Shown: positions 1-12,845 of the stretch, one piece after another
How positions within the stretch are numbered: position 1 is the stretch's first letter
How the letters are laid out: each line of letters starts with the position of its first letter
Assembly (NCBI RefSeq): GCF_009727055.1
Contig: NC_052352.1
Coordinates: 22,600,620 to 22,664,619, forward strand
Direction of reading: 5' to 3'
DNA: 64,000 nt
Source of the DNA: Benincasa hispida
Lineage: Eukaryota > Streptophyta > Magnoliopsida > Cucurbitales > Cucurbitaceae
The notes under the pieces: model-generated
Database searches by the model: none
Told to the model about the DNA's origin: nothing
The model's input: only the letters and a program-made list of their open reading frames with translations
Made by a program: the position numbers and the translations under genes

Positions 1-1650
1 TGGCCATTCCTGAGGCAGAGTGGCCTCGTGCCATTGGAGAACTTTGTGGCTTAAACCACATTGAAGAAGCAGCCGTTCTTAGCACCTGCAACAGAATGGA
101 GATATATGTTGTTGCTCTATCTCAGCATCGTGGAGTGAAAGAAGTGACTGAATGGATGTCAAAGGTTTGATTGATATTAAGATTCATAATCTTGGAAAAC
201 TACTTTTTGCACGTTAGATTTTATACTTTTCAAGCATATTCATGTCTTAGCTTTTATATTTCTAAATGTATCACAGATTCAAATCATGGTAGCTATCTGA
301 TTAGTGATATTGGATATCTGGACAAGTTTCCATTCTGGCAAAATTTCAAGGCTAGATAGTTGTTTTATATGAGATTACTTAACAACCACAACTATTGAAA
401 GATTACAAAAGGATTGTACCTTCTGATTCAGACCACCACCATTAAAGAATATGTTTTCAGTTTTGATGTCATGTAAAGAATGGAAATCATATGAATAGCT
501 GGTTTGTTGTTGTTTTCAGACAAGTGGAATCCCGGTTTCGGAGATTTGCCAACACCGGTTTTTGCTGTATAACAACGATGCCACACAACATATTTTCGAA
601 GTTTCAGCAGGGCTTGACTCTCTTGTTCTAGGAGAGGGCCAAATCCTTGCTCAGGTTAAACAAGTTGTCAAGGTTGGGCAGGGTGTTGCAGGATTTGGAA
701 GGAACATTAGTGGCCTTTTCAAGCATGCCATCACGGTGGGTAAGCGTGTAAGGACAGAGACTAATATTGCTGCTGGTGCTGTATCTGTGAGTTCTGCTGC
801 TGTAGAATTGGCCTTGATGAAGCTTCCTGAAGCTTCCCATGCCACTGCCAGAATGCTGGTAATTGGAGCTGGTAAGATGGGAAAGCTTGTAATTAAACAT
901 TTGGTAGCTAAAGGCTGCACAAAGATGGTTGTTGTGAATCGATCTGAAGAGAGAGTCACAGCCATCCGCGAGGAGATTAAGGACGTCGAGATAATCTACA
1001 AGCCCCTCACAGAAATGCTTAGTTGTACAGCTGAAGCAGATGTGATATTTACCAGCACAGCTTCTGAAAGCCTTTTGTTTACAAAGGAGCAGGTTAAAGA
1101 TCTCCCCCCTGTTGGGCATGATGTCGGAGGCTTAAGGCTTTTCATCGATATCTCTGTTCCTCGAAATGTTGGAGCGTGCATCAATGATCTAGAAGATGTA
1201 CGAGTGTACAATGTTGACGATCTCAAGGAGGTAGTTGCTGCAAACAAGGAGGATAGGCTCCGAAAAGCGATGGAAGCACAATCAATTATCACCGAAGAAT
1301 CCAAACAATTTGAAGCATGGAGGGATTCATTGGAGACTGTTCCAACGATCAAGAAACTGAGGGCTTATGCTGAAAGAATCAGAACTGCTGAGTTAGAAAA
1401 ATGTCTATCAAAGATGGGTGATGATATCCCAAAGAAAACTCGACGAGCTGTAGACGATCTTAGTCGTGGTATAGTTAACAAGCTGCTTCATGGTCCTATG
1501 CAGCATTTGAGATGCGACGGGAGCGACAGCCGAACTTTAAGTGAAACCTTGGAGAACATGCACGCTCTAAATAGAATGTTCAGCCTCGAGACAGAGATAG
1601 CAGTATTGGAACAGAAAATCAGAGCTAAAGTGGAACAAAACCAGAAGTAA
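1..1650 (+). CDS. HEMA: Glutamyl-tRNA reductase, 3' part (two exons; 5' end outside window)
   Basis: Plastid enzyme that reduces Glu-tRNA(Glu) to glutamate-1-semialdehyde with NADPH, the first committed step to chlorophyll and heme. Visible exons are about 1-164 and 520-1650, joined in phase 0 by a 355-bp intron (GT at 165, AG at 518-519) and ending in TAA at 1648-1650. This gives about 430 residues. Seen directly: the catalytic-site motif STCNRMEIY (the Cys codon is at 87-89), the family signature [11 protein letters not shown], the dinucleotide-binding loop [11 protein letters not shown], and the plant-type C-terminal dimerisation region around [13 protein letters not shown]. Plant GluTRs are usually near 540 residues, so roughly 110 N-terminal residues, including the transit peptide, lie upstream. 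No frameshift or stop is seen. Which HEMA paralogue it is cannot be told from this part. Confidence 0.97.
165..519 (+). other. HEMA: HEMA intron
   Basis: The intron starts GTTTGA after codon AAG and ends in a T-rich tract followed by TTTTCAG. Removing it joins WMSK to [14 protein letters not shown] in frame, which is the expected continuous GluTR sequence. Confidence 0.93.
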
Positions 1651-1990
1651 GCAGTATTACATGAAACTCTCATTCACCTCCCTTTGCCTTTTACTTGCAC
1701 AGTTCGAAATAAGGGGAGAACTCCTCACTTCGGTTTGTCGTGATCTCGAATCCGTAATTAATCTTCATTAATTCCCTCTGTGGGAACTTTTCTTTTGATG
1801 ATTTGTGTATTGACAATGGTGAAACCTGGTCTCTCATACCTCTGTGTTGGCTTGTTCCTTGTGCATTCTCAGCTATTGTAGCAGAATACACCTTTGAGGT
1901 AATCCTGTACTAAGCTTGTAATCTGTATCTGAAATGTGGTTAATTTTTGTAATTAAGATACTGATTTTCAATATATAGAGATAATCCTTG
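1651..1990 (+). other. HEMA: Probable HEMA 3' UTR
   Basis: T-rich sequence follows the stop codon. TGTAAT-like and TTTGTAATT elements at about 1915-1955 and an A-rich AATATATAGAGATAAT stretch near 1970 are typical of plant polyadenylation regions. No protein is supported here. The exact end is a guess. Confidence 0.45.
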
Positions 1991-4371
1991 ATTCTTCCGT
2001 CATTCTGTGTTATCTATTGCTACTTCTTTGCTTATCTGTGATCAACAAAATTAGACAAACATGTGGTGTTTCAGATATATGTGCACTTAGTTCTTTTTGT
2101 TTATATTTATGATCAAATCAACTTTTATAATCTAAAACTAAATCAAACCAAGGAACAATGTATGAAATGAAATCAGACTATATATCAGTTTCTACCATTG
2201 TCTTATAATGTTAATGACTGATAATCTGTTTGAAGATGATGAGGCTCTGCAATTTCAATGCTCAAAAGGAAACTATGAATTAAATTAATGAGATATACAT
2301 CTTTTTTTTTTTTTTTTTTTAATATAAATGTTCTTGATAAGAGAGCCGATTTCATCGATGAGAATGAAATAAATGAATATAATTCCGAAACACTCAAAGG
2401 TGTGATTACATAAAAGCTCTCGAATCACAAATCAAGGAAGAAATAGTATAATAAAAAAAAGGGTGTTTAGTAGCCTGAAAAAGAATCAAATCCATAAAAC
2501 TATCAAAGATTGAGTAGGAATCTCTAAAATTATATCATTCCTTTCACCCAAAGAAACTAGTCACAAAGTCTTGTTTGCACCAAGAAATGAGTGACCAACA
2601 AAAAAGCAAGAAAATGGGAAATGTTGTTGGACAAAATCAACGAACAAGTGAAAGCATCAAGGACCAGGACCTACCCAATATGTTGAAACAAAGGAATAAT
2701 ATGCAAAAAAGCATCGGGAAGCTCCAAATTAGAAGAACACTATGCGTACACTAGCCTCTGCTCTACACCCTTCCCAAAATAAATTATGGATTTGACAATC
2801 TTTGTAGGTAATTTTAACAAAGACAGGTAATAAGTCGGCATAACTTAGAGCATATATCTCTTTCTGAAATAAAACTGGCTATGGTCTTGGGATTGCAATA
2901 TTTTCAGTCATAGCATATGCCTTTTCTTAGTTCTTTCTTCTTCTTCTTCTTCTTCTTCTTTTTTCTTATTAAAAATATCAAATGGACAGAACCAGAACAG
3001 TATAAATTTTGTAAATTTAAGATTAAGAGTTTCAAGTACCAATTCTCACGTGAAGATTTCTCTATCAGAAACTTCTCTCTTATTGCATTATTAATTAACA
3101 AATAACAACAAGGTTAACATACCATTTCGGTTCCATACTTTAACGTTTGTCTCTCAAAATTAAATTTTATTAAAATTGATTAAATAATAATAATAATTTT
3201 CGTAGAAAAAAATATAATACGTGAATATGTTTTTAAATTACAAAAAAAAAAAAAAATCTTTTTAAAAGTTAACAATAAACCAGCTGTGATGATTAAATTA
3301 AAGACTTATTGGAATGATCTATAGATTTAAAAATAAATTAATTGGTAGCTTTCTTTATTTTTCTATAAAGCATTTCAATAAATAGTATTGCTTTAATATA
3401 ATGATTATGCAATAATATTTGTTTATAACACCACAAATGTAATAAATTTTATTATTATTATTATGTGTGGTGGGTAGAAGTAGAAACAGTCCGTGGTTAA
3501 ACCGCATCAAATCAAAAAATTTTAAAAATCTATAATAGGAATCATATCGACACAATTTTAACTGTTCAGACCGGATCAGAACACAAAAAGTGGTTCGGTA
3601 CCGTTTGATTTTTGCAGTTTCAATGATCATCCTTAATAGTGGGGAATTCGAACCAATTCGAACTTCCTATCCTTTAGTTGAGATTACATGTCATTGAGTA
3701 TATCATCTTTACTATTTTGTTTCAAATATTATGCTTTTATTAAAAAAAACATTGCGTACATGTTCATGTCATTATTTGTACCCCTTGCAAATTTTCATGT
3801 TATTATTGAAAAATTTAATGTCAAATTCACATATTATTTAATTTGAAACAAATTATAAATATACAATTTCCAACTAAATAAAGGTCACAAAATTGGCAAA
3901 TCATAGGAATTGTTCAAGAAAAACATTTTTAAAATTGAAAATCATATATATAATGAAATTGGTGTTGTGTTTTGAGAATACAATGCATTTATTGTCCCAC
4001 ATGTAGCTAGAATAGTTTGTTTAGATAATTATTGAAATTTATTAATCATATTTTCTCTAATAATTAAAATATTTAAAAATAACTCTCAATAATATGGATA
4101 GATTTGTAACATTGTCATGTTTATAGTTTTAGAGGGGAAAAAACCCTAAAACAGCCGGTCATTCTAAAAAAATTAATATTAGAATGACTTGAAAAAGTAT
4201 TTTAAATCTTCAGTTTAGTTTTTTATCGGGCTTTTATGTTTCAAAAATTTACACCTCTATCTTTTATGTTTCGTTCCCTTAAATTTTGAGTTTAGTTTTA
4301 ATTTGATCTTTTAATTTTAATATTTTACATTTTTACCCACAAATTTTTACTCATACACATATACTTTTGAG
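1991..4371. other. Intergenic AT-rich DNA, no gene seen
   Basis: No coding signal on either strand. It holds poly(A)/poly(T) runs (about 2302-2320, 3240-3256), a CTT microsatellite (about 2933-2960) and an AAT/ATT tract (about 3446-3463). The 4210-4350 stretch resembles one arm of the fold-back sequence at 49.2-49.8 kb and may be a truncated copy. Confidence 0.6.
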
Positions 4372-4587
4372 TAGAGATGTCCAAAAAATCTGCGGGGTTG
4401 GAGTCCCGCGGAGACCTGCCCCGAGATGGAGAATCCCCGAATACACGGAGAATAGAGGAGGGAGTGAGAAATTTTTTTGCCCATTTACAATTCGCGACTG
4501 GGGACGGGAATATATTCCCTATCCCCAGCTCCGACCCCGACCCGACCCCAATCCCTCTCGACTTTGTAATATAATTATAAATTTTTA

Positions 4588-4618
<31 letters not shown>

Positions 4619-5016
4619 ATATATATATTGTAGACTTTATTAATATAATTATGGATGTTTTAATTATTTAAGTTCAAGATTGTTATTACTTTAATTCTTT
4701 AGATGTTAGTAATATTTAAAATAGGATACTCTAATTGTTGAATTTTAATTTTTACAAGTTATGAGAATTTAACATTTTAATTATATTTTTTAAATTACAT
4801 GTGTATTATTGTTTTAATTAGTAAAATTGACAATATTTCATTTAGATGAAAATTCCATTGAAAATGTTTAAAGAATTGTAAAAATATATATTTAATTGAA
4901 ATTTAAAAAATGTTAGAGAAAAATAAAGGTGATGAATTTTTCCTCGCGGGGAATTTCGTGGGGACGGGGATGGAGAAGGCTTCCCCATCCCTGCGCCCGC
5001 CCAGTGGACATCTCTA
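4372..5016. mobile_element. Non-autonomous hAT-superfamily element
   Basis: A 645-bp element with perfect 12-bp terminal inverted repeats, TAGAGATGTCCA at the left and TGGACATCTCTA at the right. It is flanked by the identical 8-bp direct repeat CTTTTGAG (4364-4371 and 5017-5024). An 8-bp target duplication with TAG-type termini is the hAT hallmark. Both ends are GC-rich (runs of CGGGG and CCCCG, inverted relative to each other), while the middle is AT-rich with a (TA)n tract at about 4591-4629. No transposase is encoded, so movement would have needed an autonomous partner. Confidence 0.9.
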
Positions 5017-6690
5017 CTTTTGAGTGTCTTTGGCATTAAATTGATTTAATTAATTTAAAATAATTATAAAGTAGAAATTTAACATTAATTGAAAAAATAT
5101 CAACTTATATCCATTTAAACTTTGAAGTTTCGTACTTCAATCAATTTATACCTTTTCGTAGATTTTGTTAATATATATATTATATAAGACTTAAAACTGT
5201 ATAAATTAAACTTCAAATTTATCACAAGTGAATCAAATTTTAATCTTTTAAATTAATTAATAGATATTAATATTAAAAAGTTGGAAGGACTAAAAATGTG
5301 AAATTTAGAAACACAAATACAGAGATTTCTTTCGTATTTCTCATGAATAATGATATAAAAGTTGAATGATTCAAACACAATTTCCAACTTCGAAAAAAAA
5401 AAAGCACAAATTTCAAGGTAAATATACAATTATCAATAGGGTAAAGAATAGCTAGAGATATATAATCACGGTACATTATGAGTTTAACTTAGTCAACGAA
5501 TCGGTTGACTTACTCATAGTAATCAACTTTTTTTTTGTAATTAATAATTTATAAAAACCAATAGTTGATTAAAAAATTTCTTAAAATAATCAAAATAAAA
5601 CCATTTTAAAAAAAAAATAAAAATTTGCCGACTTACCCACTTTGAATACTCTAATATTGTAATGAAAACTATTCCTTTTAAGCAATATGTGGTGTGGCTA
5701 ATAATTTGCAAGAGAGAAAAAAGAAATGCAACAAAGTATATATAAAGCATCGAGATTAAAACAATGAATGGCACTTTCAAATTTTTAGTGTGATGAATTT
5801 GTTACGGATTAAGGAAAAGTCATTACAAGAAACTTTACCCATAAAACTAATTTTGTAACTAGAAAATATATGAACACACTTGTAAACTACAAGAATCATA
5901 TTAGTGAATTGAATTAAAGTGTATCCTTCATGAGAGAAGGGTATTATTAAAACTACTAAATTATTGACATAATGACTATATAAGAATAACAATGCATGTA
6001 TAATTGACGGTTTTGATATTTTTCATTTGTATTTATTTAAAAAAGTGGATAAAAGAAAGAAGAAAAGATAATGAAATGGAAAGAGATGGGAGGAAGTGAG
6101 TGGTAATGAATGAATGTATTGATTCACATGTTGGATAAAAGGAACACATTGCCCCATCTTCCATCATGTTTTTTTTTGGTTGAATTAAATGAATCTTTTT
6201 TTTTTCTCTATATATAGTATTTATGTCCCCTTATTAATAAGCTTAGTGGTGGACCAATTTAAGCAACCCACTCCACAATCAATAGCTGTTTATTTCACTG
6301 TTCACTACACCAAACTCTCAAAACTATACTACATACAAATAAAAAAACAAAAACAAAAACAAAAACAAAAACTACATCTTATGAAATGGGTTTGAATCAA
6401 TTCACCACTATTATTATTCTTTGCCCACCCAATGCTTCATTGTAAAGCAAAACAAACCATTTAAAAGTCCTTTTCAAAGCCAAAATGGAAGTTATGTAAT
6501 AAGATCAAATGCAAAGAATTTTATCTCCAAAACATGCCATGCCAAACCATGAATTATTGGTTAACAATATGTATATCTTAAAATTAATAATAATAATAAT
6601 AATAATAACTACCTTTCCATTTATCATATCCTCATCATTTCATTTATTTCCCTTTCTCTTGAGTGTTCCCCTCCCACTTTACCAACTCCC
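5017..6690. other. Intergenic DNA between hAT element and WAV3-type gene
   Basis: AT-rich with no supported gene. It contains an AAAAAC pentamer repeat at about 6340-6371 and a TAA/AAT tract at about 6585-6607. The right end probably grades into the terminator and 3' UTR of the minus-strand gene. Confidence 0.55.
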
Positions 6691-7068
6691 CCATCATTGC
6701 ATCATAAGTAGTAGTAATGATAATATAGAAAAGTAAAAATAAAAATATTTTGCTTAAATTGAAAAAAGGGTCATTTTGAAATAAAACGTTTATGGTTGCT
6801 TCTGCTTTGGTAATCCCATTTTCCTCTAATCTACATGAAAGAAAGCTACAGAAAGCTGAGTGTATGTGTGGAGTTGATGAAAAGCATAAGACAGTCTAAT
6901 CAGTGGGGCTTTGAAGAAGAAGAAGAAGAAGAAGAAGAAGAGGAAAACCCCACTTTGCCCCCCACAAATCCATTTCTGTACTATACTTTTTCCCTTTCCC
7001 TTTTCAATTTCTCATTACCCTTTTCCAAAATTAACCAAATTTTACAGTCAGTGAATCCTCTGCCTCTT
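6691..7068 (-). other. Probable 3' UTR of the WAV3-type gene
   Basis: Lies directly after the minus-strand stop codon at 7069-7071. It reads as a TTC-repeat tract on the sense strand (about 6912-6941) and further down has TTATTTTTACTTTTC, an AT-rich stretch that could serve polyadenylation. The extent is inferred. Confidence 0.4.
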
Positions 7069-9414
7069 CTAGAACCTGGCGTTTTCAAACCCGTGTAAAT
7101 CCCCCACTCTACTCGTCAACGATTTTTTCATAATCGCCACTCTGGCAAGCTTCTCCGCCGCCCTCCACGCCGATGTCGGTGTTAACGGCTCTCCGTTTTC
7201 ATCCACCAACGTCGGATTTTCCTTATCCCCACCGCCACGCCTACGCGGCGTCGTCGTGACTAAATGTTGTTGATGTTGTTGCTGCTGGTGTATTTCGAAT
7301 TGTTGTTGCCTTCGCCAATGGAGTTCTGCCAGCTCAACTTCCAGCTCACGCACGTACACGTCAGCACTTGATGATCCGGATTGGATTAGTAACGCACGCG
7401 CCGACGCGAGTAAATGATGTGCGCTTGTATGATCGTCGTACTCAATTAATCTCCTGGATTCCGCCACAGCGCGAGTCGTTATGAACATGTTTCTTAGCCG
7501 TTCGATCTTCGGAGCGGATGATCCCACGGCTACCGGTCGTGCGATAAGGATGTCTTGTTCTCGGCTGTACACTACTTCTTGTGTGGATGGGTCTTTGTAA
7601 AGGCACTGCATCGTCATCACGTGGTGGGTCCCAGCAGCCGAGGTTGGAATCTTCAACTCCACGAGTAATTCCCTTTCCTCCTCCGCGTATAAATCGCCCA
7701 GCCGGACCGAACCCAAGCTGCAAACCGTGGGCCGGCCTGTACAGGAATAAATAGCGGAAATCACAACCGGAGATGAACCGGTCGGGAACCCGAGTTGAAT
7801 ACGGAGGTCTTGAACCACCACGCTTAATAACCCACTCACGCATTTGGCAAACGCGTCCTCCGCCGGTTCTTGACAGTATCCGCCGCTCTTCCCGAACCCA
7901 AACGCGTGAACCGGAATTTCTATATGGGCGAACCGTGTGGATGACTCGTGTCGTGTCATCTGCCGTTGATTTGAATGGGTTCGCTCATCTTGGCCGTCGG
8001 ATAAAAGCATGATACTGGCCACCGGGTTTCTCTCTCGCCGGTCCTCGAGTACTTTTGTGGCTTTTCTCAATGCTTCCCCCACGCTGGTTCCTTGGCTGCA
8101 GACCAGCGTGTCAATCACCTGCCGGGCGGCGCGTTGGCCTTGAGCCGTCATCCTCCTCAACGGCAACACCCTTTTAGGAGTGGCCGAGAAAGCGACAATG
8201 GCGAGCCGGTCCGACGAGCCTAACGACGAAATGACCAATCGCATGGCGCGTTTCAGCATCATCAATTTCGGCCCCGTCATGCTTCCACTCACATCCAGCA
8301 CCGTCACTAAATCGATCGGCGCACGACGGGATGGGTCTAGTAAATTGGCATTGGCTCTGTTTCTAGCCGGATGTGGCGGTGGCGCTTTTACTTTCAGAGC
8401 CACCGCGTAGGTCTCGTGGGCGTGTCCAGATGAAATCAACGCCGTTTCAGGGAGGAGTCGGACCTGCACATTGGTCCTCTGAATTGAAGATTTAGCCGCA
8501 CTGGAAGGCGGCTTTGGGTGTACAAAGAAGCCTTGAAATTCCTCGACATCGTCTTGGTTCTCATCGGCTTCTGGGATGGGGATAATCCGGCCGCCGGAGG
8601 TAGGGGACAAAAGGGGTTCATCGTCGTCGTAGGACCTGAATTCCGAGGGCTTTTCTTTTGGGTCTTGTTTGGATTTAAAGGCTCTGGGGGAAGATTCAAT
8701 CATGGTTTTATCTTCAATCTTGGGTTTGATATCGTGCTGGGTTAGTGGGCCCAAATTCTTATGGGCGGCGAGCAGAGGAACGTCTTTCCATGTGGTATTG
8801 CAGACAGGGCAAACCAGAGTGGCGTGGTTTCTGACATGAGCGGCTATACAAGGGAAATGAAAAGCATGCGAACACTCCGCCGTGTAAATCGCCGTCCCAT
8901 GCCCTGTCTTCACGCTACTCAAACAGATTCCACAGCTACTCTGTTTTTCCACAACAAAACCCTGTAAGTCAAATTTCCAATTCCTTTTGAAAAAAAAAAA
9001 TCACAGAAAAACAGAGAGAGAGAATGAGAGAAATCTTACTCTGAACTTAAAGCTGTTCTTGAAAAGAGAGAGTTTCAGAGGGGAACGAGGAGAGGAAGGA
9101 TTAGAACCCAAAACCCCTCGTTGGGATTTAGCAGATTTAGGAGTTGATGAAGAGGACGAGGAGGTCTTGCAATGGAGAGTCGGACTCTGATTGACAGTGG
9201 CATCTTGAGCTGTACGGCAGCGAAGACCTGGACTACTCAATGGCTGATGAGACTGCAATCGTGGAGTAGAAGGATTGCTGAAGAAACCCAATCGAACACA
9301 GCTTCTAGGGCTGGGATTTGGAGTGCCAGAGCTCCTCTGTTTCTCAGAGACATTATTAGATTCTGAATCTCGAGAAATGGTAGTACAAAACGCTTTCCTC
9401 CAACCAGTACCCAT
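7069..9414 (-). CDS. WAV3: WAV3/WAVH-family RING-H2 and VWA-domain E3 ubiquitin ligase
   Basis: Two exons, 9414-9040 and 8961-7069, joined in phase 0 across a 78-bp intron (GT at 9039, AG at 8962), giving 755 residues; Arabidopsis members are of similar size. The ATG start is supported by the family-typical N-terminus MGTGWRKAFCTTI followed by a Ser/Pro-rich low-complexity region. RING-H2 at about residues 135-179: C135, C138, C155, H157, H160, C163, C176, C179. VWA domain from about 340, with the metal-site motif DVSGS at 348-352. A Vwaint-like C-terminal region follows, then a Gln-rich stretch (QQQQHQQH) and a basic tail. Arabidopsis WAV3, WAVH1, WAVH2 and EDA40 act in root gravitropism and wavy growth. 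That function, and the symbol within the family, is carried over by similarity. No defects are visible. Confidence 0.95.
8962..9039 (-). other. Intron of WAV3-type gene
   Basis: Sense-strand donor TTCAGA|GTAAGA and acceptor TTACAG|GGTTTTG. The removed 78 bp are T-rich near the 3' end. Splicing joins SFKFR to GFVVEKQSSCGIC, placing the Ser/Pro-rich N-terminus directly before the RING. Confidence 0.93.
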
Positions 9415-9835
9415 TTGGGGGAAGAAGAAGAAGAGGAAGAAGAAGAAGAGGAGGGAATATAGTTTAGAGCAAGAAAAAGAAAAAGGGTTTAATTTAATGA
9501 AAGAAGGAGAGTAGATAGATCTGAATTATGGGAGAAAGGGGACAAAATAAGAAAGGCAGAATATGGCATGGGGATCATCAGAAAGAGAAGCAAAAAGTAG
9601 AAGAAGAAGAAGAAGAGGAAGAAGACAATGTTGGGGGAAAAAATTGGTTGGTTTGTTGATTGTTCTTGGTTGGTGTTTGGAATGGGTATTTATTAAAATT
9701 TTAATGTTGGCTTCGGCTTTCTTCTCTTTAGTTATCAATAGACCCAATAAGATCTCTGCTTTTTCTCTGAGAAATACAGGCAGCTCGCTCTCTCTAGGCC
9801 CTCGCATCTATGGGGATATATATAAATATTCATTG
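9415..9835 (-). promoter_or_regulatory. 5' leader and core promoter of WAV3-type gene
   Basis: On the minus strand a TATA-like TTTATATATA lies at about 9826-9816, some 400 bp before the ATG. The predicted leader is strongly CT-rich (TTC/TCT tracts opposite the GAA runs at 9420-9455 and 9598-9625), common in plant 5' UTRs. The start site is inferred, not seen. Confidence 0.45.
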
Positions 9836-11044
9836 GAAAAGGTGAATTTCCAGTGTCGAATTTACCAAATTAACCGTCATTTTTATTTTCTTTTCTTTTT
9901 TAATAAATAATTATAATGAAAAAAAAAAAAAAAAAAAAGGCAGTCAACGACCGACCCCCGAACGTTAACTCCGGATCGGACAAAGCCCTCATATTCTCCA
10001 TGCTGTTTGTGAACTCATGCTTTCGCCGACGGCCCCCCATCTAATTTCTATATGATCTCTTTTCTAATATTTTAATAAAGAAGAAAAAAAACCACATTAA
10101 TAATTTAGACTTTATTTTAGTTAGTCTTCGTAATTTAAATTATTATTTTTTATTCGTATTGTTTGATGCATAAATTTTGTCATGTTTTTATATTTGTGTC
10201 ATTGCGTTCTAATCAAATTGACTTCTGTACAACATATTTTATTCATGTGTTATCATGTCATACACATTCTGATGTTCAAGTCAACAAAGTTTAGTGATTT
10301 CTAGAGTCTAAACATCTATTGTTTATCTCTATGAGTGTTGGAGCTTGATTAATTATCTATTGTACTACAGTGATATGGAGATTTTTCTATGTTTCCTCTA
10401 TTTATTATGTGTCACGTCATCATATTTTTTAAATTATGGTGGGACTCACTGGTGTTAATGTGATATCGAAGACAAATTTATAGTGTAAACAAATTGAGTA
10501 TGCTACTCTCATATTACTAGAAAAATTTCCATATGAACTTCTAGCTATCATCCACTTGAAGCTAGTGCATTGGTAACCATGTTGAAATAATCAAGCGGGA
10601 AGGATAATTTCTCTTACGATGATGTGGATTGAAGAGGGTCTCCATCAGTCCCTTTTTGCCTTTTGGGTCTAGGTCTTGATTGAGAACTTACAACAAGTAT
10701 AAAGAATCTAACATAAATTAATCAACAATTTGTATTATGTATTGATTTATTTATGTACATCCTCGTAAATTAAGAGATTCCTCATTAAAACTTTAAAAAA
10801 AAAAAAATTGTTGGGTTTCTGTAAGTCGGATTTGTCAACAAGCCCACGAGACTTTGCAAGAAGTTGAAAGAAATATGAGAGGAAAGCCCACACAGAAGAA
10901 CAAGCCCAAATAATATCTCGCTAGGTTGAAGAAGTGGTTGTAAGAAGACCATATAAAAGAAGAAATGACAACACATGTAGAGGAGAGGATTATCACTCAA
11001 AGACCAAAATCAGTCAAAAGGTAAATGATGGAATATAAAGACAA
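9836..11044. other. Intergenic, no gene seen
   Basis: AT-rich DNA with a long A run at about 9919-9938 and short GC-richer patches at 9939-10040. No reading frame has family-like content. Confidence 0.55.
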
Positions 11045-12841
11045 CATGCATGATGGAAGCAAATATCGATAACATTCTAATTACATTAAAACTAAGAATA
11101 AGCATGCAAATAAGGTTAGAAAATACAATCGTAGAATCCATTGTAATCTTCCTCTCCGTACTCGATCGACACCACCAATGGAAAATCCTCACTATTCTCC
11201 GGTTGAAGAACACTGTTGTCGGACCGTTTTGTTGATGAAAACTAGAGAATTTTCACTCTAGTAAAATGGAGAGTAAATGAGATTTTGTGGAAGATGTAAT
11301 TTCAATATTCAAGGAAGCATTAGTTTTTACACATTTGAAAAACGATACTATTTAAAGACAAAATACATGCAAAATCTCATCTTGCATGTCTTCCACCTCA
11401 AACTTCACTAGAATGAAATCTCTAGATGTCGAACTTTGAAAGAGCCACTTCAAAAACTACTTAATTAGTGGAAAATCCAACCATTGAATTTTTTCTACTA
11501 ACTAATTTTTTAATATAAATAAATCAATTTTTTTTTATATGAAATACATTTTCATAATTTATAAATTATTAAAACAAATTTAATATCATATATTAAATTG
11601 CCATTGACATCTTGATTAATCACATTAATCAAGTTTAAAAAACACTTTCATGCTAATATTCAAAAATACTCTAAGAATTAATTAATTAATTAATTGTAAA
11701 CTATATCTCATATAAAACACAATTTTTCCTAAAGCCCGAATTTGAACATATCAAATTCTTACTTCACTTAGTTCTTTGATTTTTGTCTGTAGTGAGCTAA
11801 CAAAAAGACCTGATAGACCTACAGATCATAGACTCCAACAATCTGATACTAACGGTCAAACTCTTTAACATAGTTAATCAACATTTGTTAAATAACAGGA
11901 CTGTCCACTATAGCATGTAGTTGCATTAACCTCACTGTAGATATATTATGTGTCTATTTGATATAACCATTTAGTACGTTAATCCTTCACAGGTTGTTTG
12001 TAATAACGGCTGGGTCAAAAGCTGTTTTACCCCCGAGATTACATCTTGCTCCTTAAGTCCCACTGATCCTCTAATGAACAATTGGTTTGTGATCCAATCA
12101 CTAAATCAAATCTCTCTCGGGCCAATGAGAGGGTGGGACCTCTTGTTCAAGACCCGGAGTCAACACTTAAGGGAACAACCTCTCTACTATCTCTAAAAGT
12201 GGGTAGGAGTGAATTTCGTCTTGCACCCTATGTCCTCAGCTATTTACCTGGTCTTACCCCTGAAGTGCGAGGCTTCTTGAGCCGTCACTGTTGAGCCAAC
12301 CCTCACCCATGCAAATCTAAGGATAATGCCGAATAAACAGGAGTTCATAGTTAGCTCAGGATTAAGGTCAAGTTACCTAGGTCATCGCTTTGAAATAGTC
12401 AGTCTTAAATAGAAACAACGTTATAAAGTAAGGGTAACTTATTTATTAGTCCAATCTTATGCAAACTTATTACATAGGACGTCCTCACTCCTCATGTCAA
12501 TACATGAACGAATCAGAATCACTTCGTTTGTAGCACTTTACAACAAATATTAACAACTACAAAGTGGGTTGTATCCAATAATGTTATAGAATAAGGTACC
12601 CATTCTTATTCATATACTATAGACCATTTTGGCTATTTACTGAACTTGATCTACTCTTATGTCTCCACATAAAGTTCATGTATTCATATAATAGTCATGG
12701 ATCTTTAATTTATTGGACTTAGTCTTTATAAGTGCAATTTACATATTCAATAACAGTTTTATTGAATAAACGTAAAAAACATCTTTATTGATAATAGAAT
12801 ATGTTTAACATTACAAACTGCGAGTTTTAGGACATACAACC
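11045..12841 (-). repeat. Degenerate Copia LTR, minus orientation
   Basis: Shares an ordered series of blocks with the LTR at 57,119-59,007. Examples are the pair CCTACAGATCATAGACTCCA and CCTACAGATCATGGGCTCCA, then AGTCCCACTGATCCTCTAAT, TAAGGGAACAACCTCTCTAC, TCTTGCACCCTATGTCC and AAGTTACCTAGGTCATCG. The minus-strand 5' end at about 12,841 reads like the start of the other LTRs (TGTCCTAAAACTCGCAGTTTG) but has lost the clean TGTTGGG terminus. The length of about 1.8 kb matches the other copies. The left end is approximate. Confidence 0.75.
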
Positions 12842-12845
12842 ATGA

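Noticed and set aside
628..1352. Minus-strand open frames of 104-163 codons within HEMA
   Set aside because: Antisense shadows of the glutamyl-tRNA reductase exon.
9001..9910. Several plus-strand open frames over the start of the WAV3-type gene
   Set aside because: They are antisense to the first exon and its CT-rich leader and show no family content.
12082..12294. Open frame similar to one at 58,327-58,683
   Set aside because: The resemblance is because both lie in related LTRs, which are noncoding; no protein family.
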